From Anaerolineae bacterium (GTDB lineage Bacteria > Chloroflexota > Anaerolineae > Anaerolineales > Villigracilaceae): DNA of 6,647 nucleotides. Numbering within the stretch: position 1 is the stretch's first letter; each line of letters opens with the position of its first letter. The translations under genes were made by a program, and so were the position numbers. The notes beneath the pieces are model-generated. The model ran no database searches. It was not told where the DNA came from and was given only the letters and a program-made list of their open reading frames with translations. The stretch is from positions 12,430-19,076 of the forward strand of contig PMLN01000229.1 of the NCBI GenBank assembly GCA_003158885.1. The letters are read 5' to 3'. Below are positions 5,749 to 6,647 of this stretch, in pieces.

Positions 5749-6647
5749 ATGTCATTACTTAAACGTATTGAGCAAAGCGGCCAACAGGGACAGGGATCTG
5801 CTCCATCGCAACCTTCTGGCAGCGGCGGATCGCAGGGCGGCGACTCTTCGCGTCTCTCATCCGTTCAAGCTCGAAGGGTTAGCGCCCCGACTACCTCTCC
5901 TCAAGCGGGTTCTTATTTCGATCTCAAGACGCGTGTCCAAAATAAATTGCTTGCCGAACTTGATCCTTCAATAGATCCCACCAAGACCGACGAGGTTCGC
6001 AAGACAATTCAGGATCTTTTTGAGCAGATTCTGACGGAGGAAAATATCGTTTTATCGAGGCCGGAACGGGCGCGCCTGTTTGAACAGATTGTCGCTGAAA
6101 TTCTTGGTCTTGGTCCTCTTCAGGCTCTTCTTGAAGACGACACCATTACGGAAATCATGGTGAATGGCGCCAAGAATATTTTCATCGAGCGCAAAGGCAA
6201 AGTCCAGCGCGTGCCTGTGACCTTTGAAAATAATGAGCATGTGATGCGGATCATCGACCGCATTGTCGCGCCGCTTGGCCGCCGTATTGACGAATCCAGC
6301 CCCTATGTGGATGCCCGTTTGCAGGACGGCTCTCGTGTGAATGCCGTCATTCCACCGATTTCATTGGTGGGCCCGGTTCTGACCATTCGTAAGTTCGCCA
6401 AGGACCCTTTTACCGTGGAGCAGTTGATTCAATTTGGCACAATTACTCCGGAGGCAATTCAGTTCTTGAAAGCTTGCGTGGAAGCCCGATTGAACATCAT
6501 CATTTCCGGCGGCACCGGATCGGGTAAGACCACTTTTTTGAATGTGTTATCCAGCTTCATCCCGGCGGATGAACGTATCATCACCATTGAAAACGCCGCC
6601 GAATTGCAATTGCGTCAGGAGCATGTGGTGACATTGGAATCCCGCCC
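5749..6647 (+). CDS. cpaF: CpaF/TadA-family secretion ATPase (3' partial)
   Basis: The gene runs off the window after 299 complete codons with no stop. CpaF/TadA is the hexameric cytoplasmic ATPase that drives Flp pilus assembly and belongs to the type II/IV secretion ATPase (VirB11/PilT) superfamily. Residues 9-55 are rich in Q, G and S and look disordered. The N-terminal domain proper follows from about residue 57, with GLGPLQALLEDDTITEIMVNG (family pattern LGPLexLLxDxxItEImVNG) and the arginine-rich segment around PLGRRIDESSPYVDARL. The Walker A motif GGTGSGKT is at 254-261, with K260 intact. The Asp-box region reads TIENAAELQL, so the residue after E281 is N282 where the family usually has aspartate. 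The frame ends within EHVVTLESRP, a conserved CpaF block. The Walker B and His boxes lie beyond the window. The gene follows cpaE after 11 bp and is almost certainly in the same operon. TadB/TadC homologues are expected next. Confidence 0.95.
   Translation, partial: MSLLKRIEQSGQQGQGSAPSQPSGSGGSQGGDSSRLSSVQARRVSAPTTSPQAGSYFDLKTRVQNKLLAELDPSIDPTKTDEVRKTIQDLFEQILTEENIVLSRPERARLFEQIVAEILGLGPLQALLEDDTITEIMVNGAKNIFIERKGKVQRVPVTFENNEHVMRIIDRIVAPLGRRIDESSPYVDARLQDGSRVNAVIPPISLVGPVLTIRKFAKDPFTVEQLIQFGTITPEAIQFLKACVEARLNIIISGGTGSGKTTFLNVLSSFIPADERIITIENAAELQLRQEHVVTLESR

Noticed and set aside
5768..5974. Forward 68-codon open frame within the start of cpaF
   Set aside because: It is an alternate-frame reading of the low-complexity cpaF N-terminus. 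The cpaF frame has the ribosome site and continues into conserved domains.

Overview
The window carries the upstream end of a Tad (tight adherence, type IVc) pilus locus, preceded by a two-component signalling pair and the tail of a polytopic membrane protein resembling lipid-linked-sugar glycosyltransferases. Every supported gene lies on the + strand. I infer a member of the Chloroflexota, probably class Anaerolineae. The grounds are the gene order (NarL-type regulator, soluble DegS-like kinase, very short Flp pilin, cpaB, receiver-fused cpaE, cpaF), the form of the CpaB and CpaE proteins and the moderate GC content. This is pattern recognition, not a database result.

Layout. 1-1080: 3' part of a GT-C-like membrane protein whose start lies outside the window. 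1139-1846: response regulator with REC and LuxR-type HTH domains. 1865-2869: cytoplasmic HisKA_3/HATPase kinase. 2870-3117: a 248-bp regulatory gap with a small palindrome, a good sigma70-like promoter, and a hairpin near the predicted 5' end of the transcript. 3118-3273: a 51-codon flp pilin gene, easily missed because of its size. 3299-3335: a strong intrinsic terminator. 3362-3367: a consensus -10 element. 3413-4462: cpaB. 4499-5737: cpaE/tadZ with an N-terminal receiver domain. 5749 to the window end: cpaF/tadA, cut at the 3' edge and therefore without a stop codon here.

How the genes fit together. Flp is the pilin subunit. CpaB is the membrane-anchored periplasmic/cell-surface assembly protein. 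CpaE/TadZ is the MinD-like localisation ATPase, and CpaF/TadA is the secretion motor ATPase. The pilin has its own promoter and is followed at once by a terminator, while cpaB-cpaE-cpaF follow as a tightly spaced group with a separate candidate promoter. This layout would give much pilin and little machinery. The adjacent kinase/regulator pair and the complete phosphorylation site in the CpaE receiver domain suggest that piliation is under phosphorelay control at transcription, at assembly, or at both. The platform proteins TadB/TadC and the prepilin peptidase are not in the window and may lie downstream.

The best leads for something unusual are the CpaE protein (intact receiver, but the P-loop lysine of the ATPase replaced by cysteine) and the regulatory structure around flp. 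I see no mobile element, CRISPR array, tRNA or rRNA.
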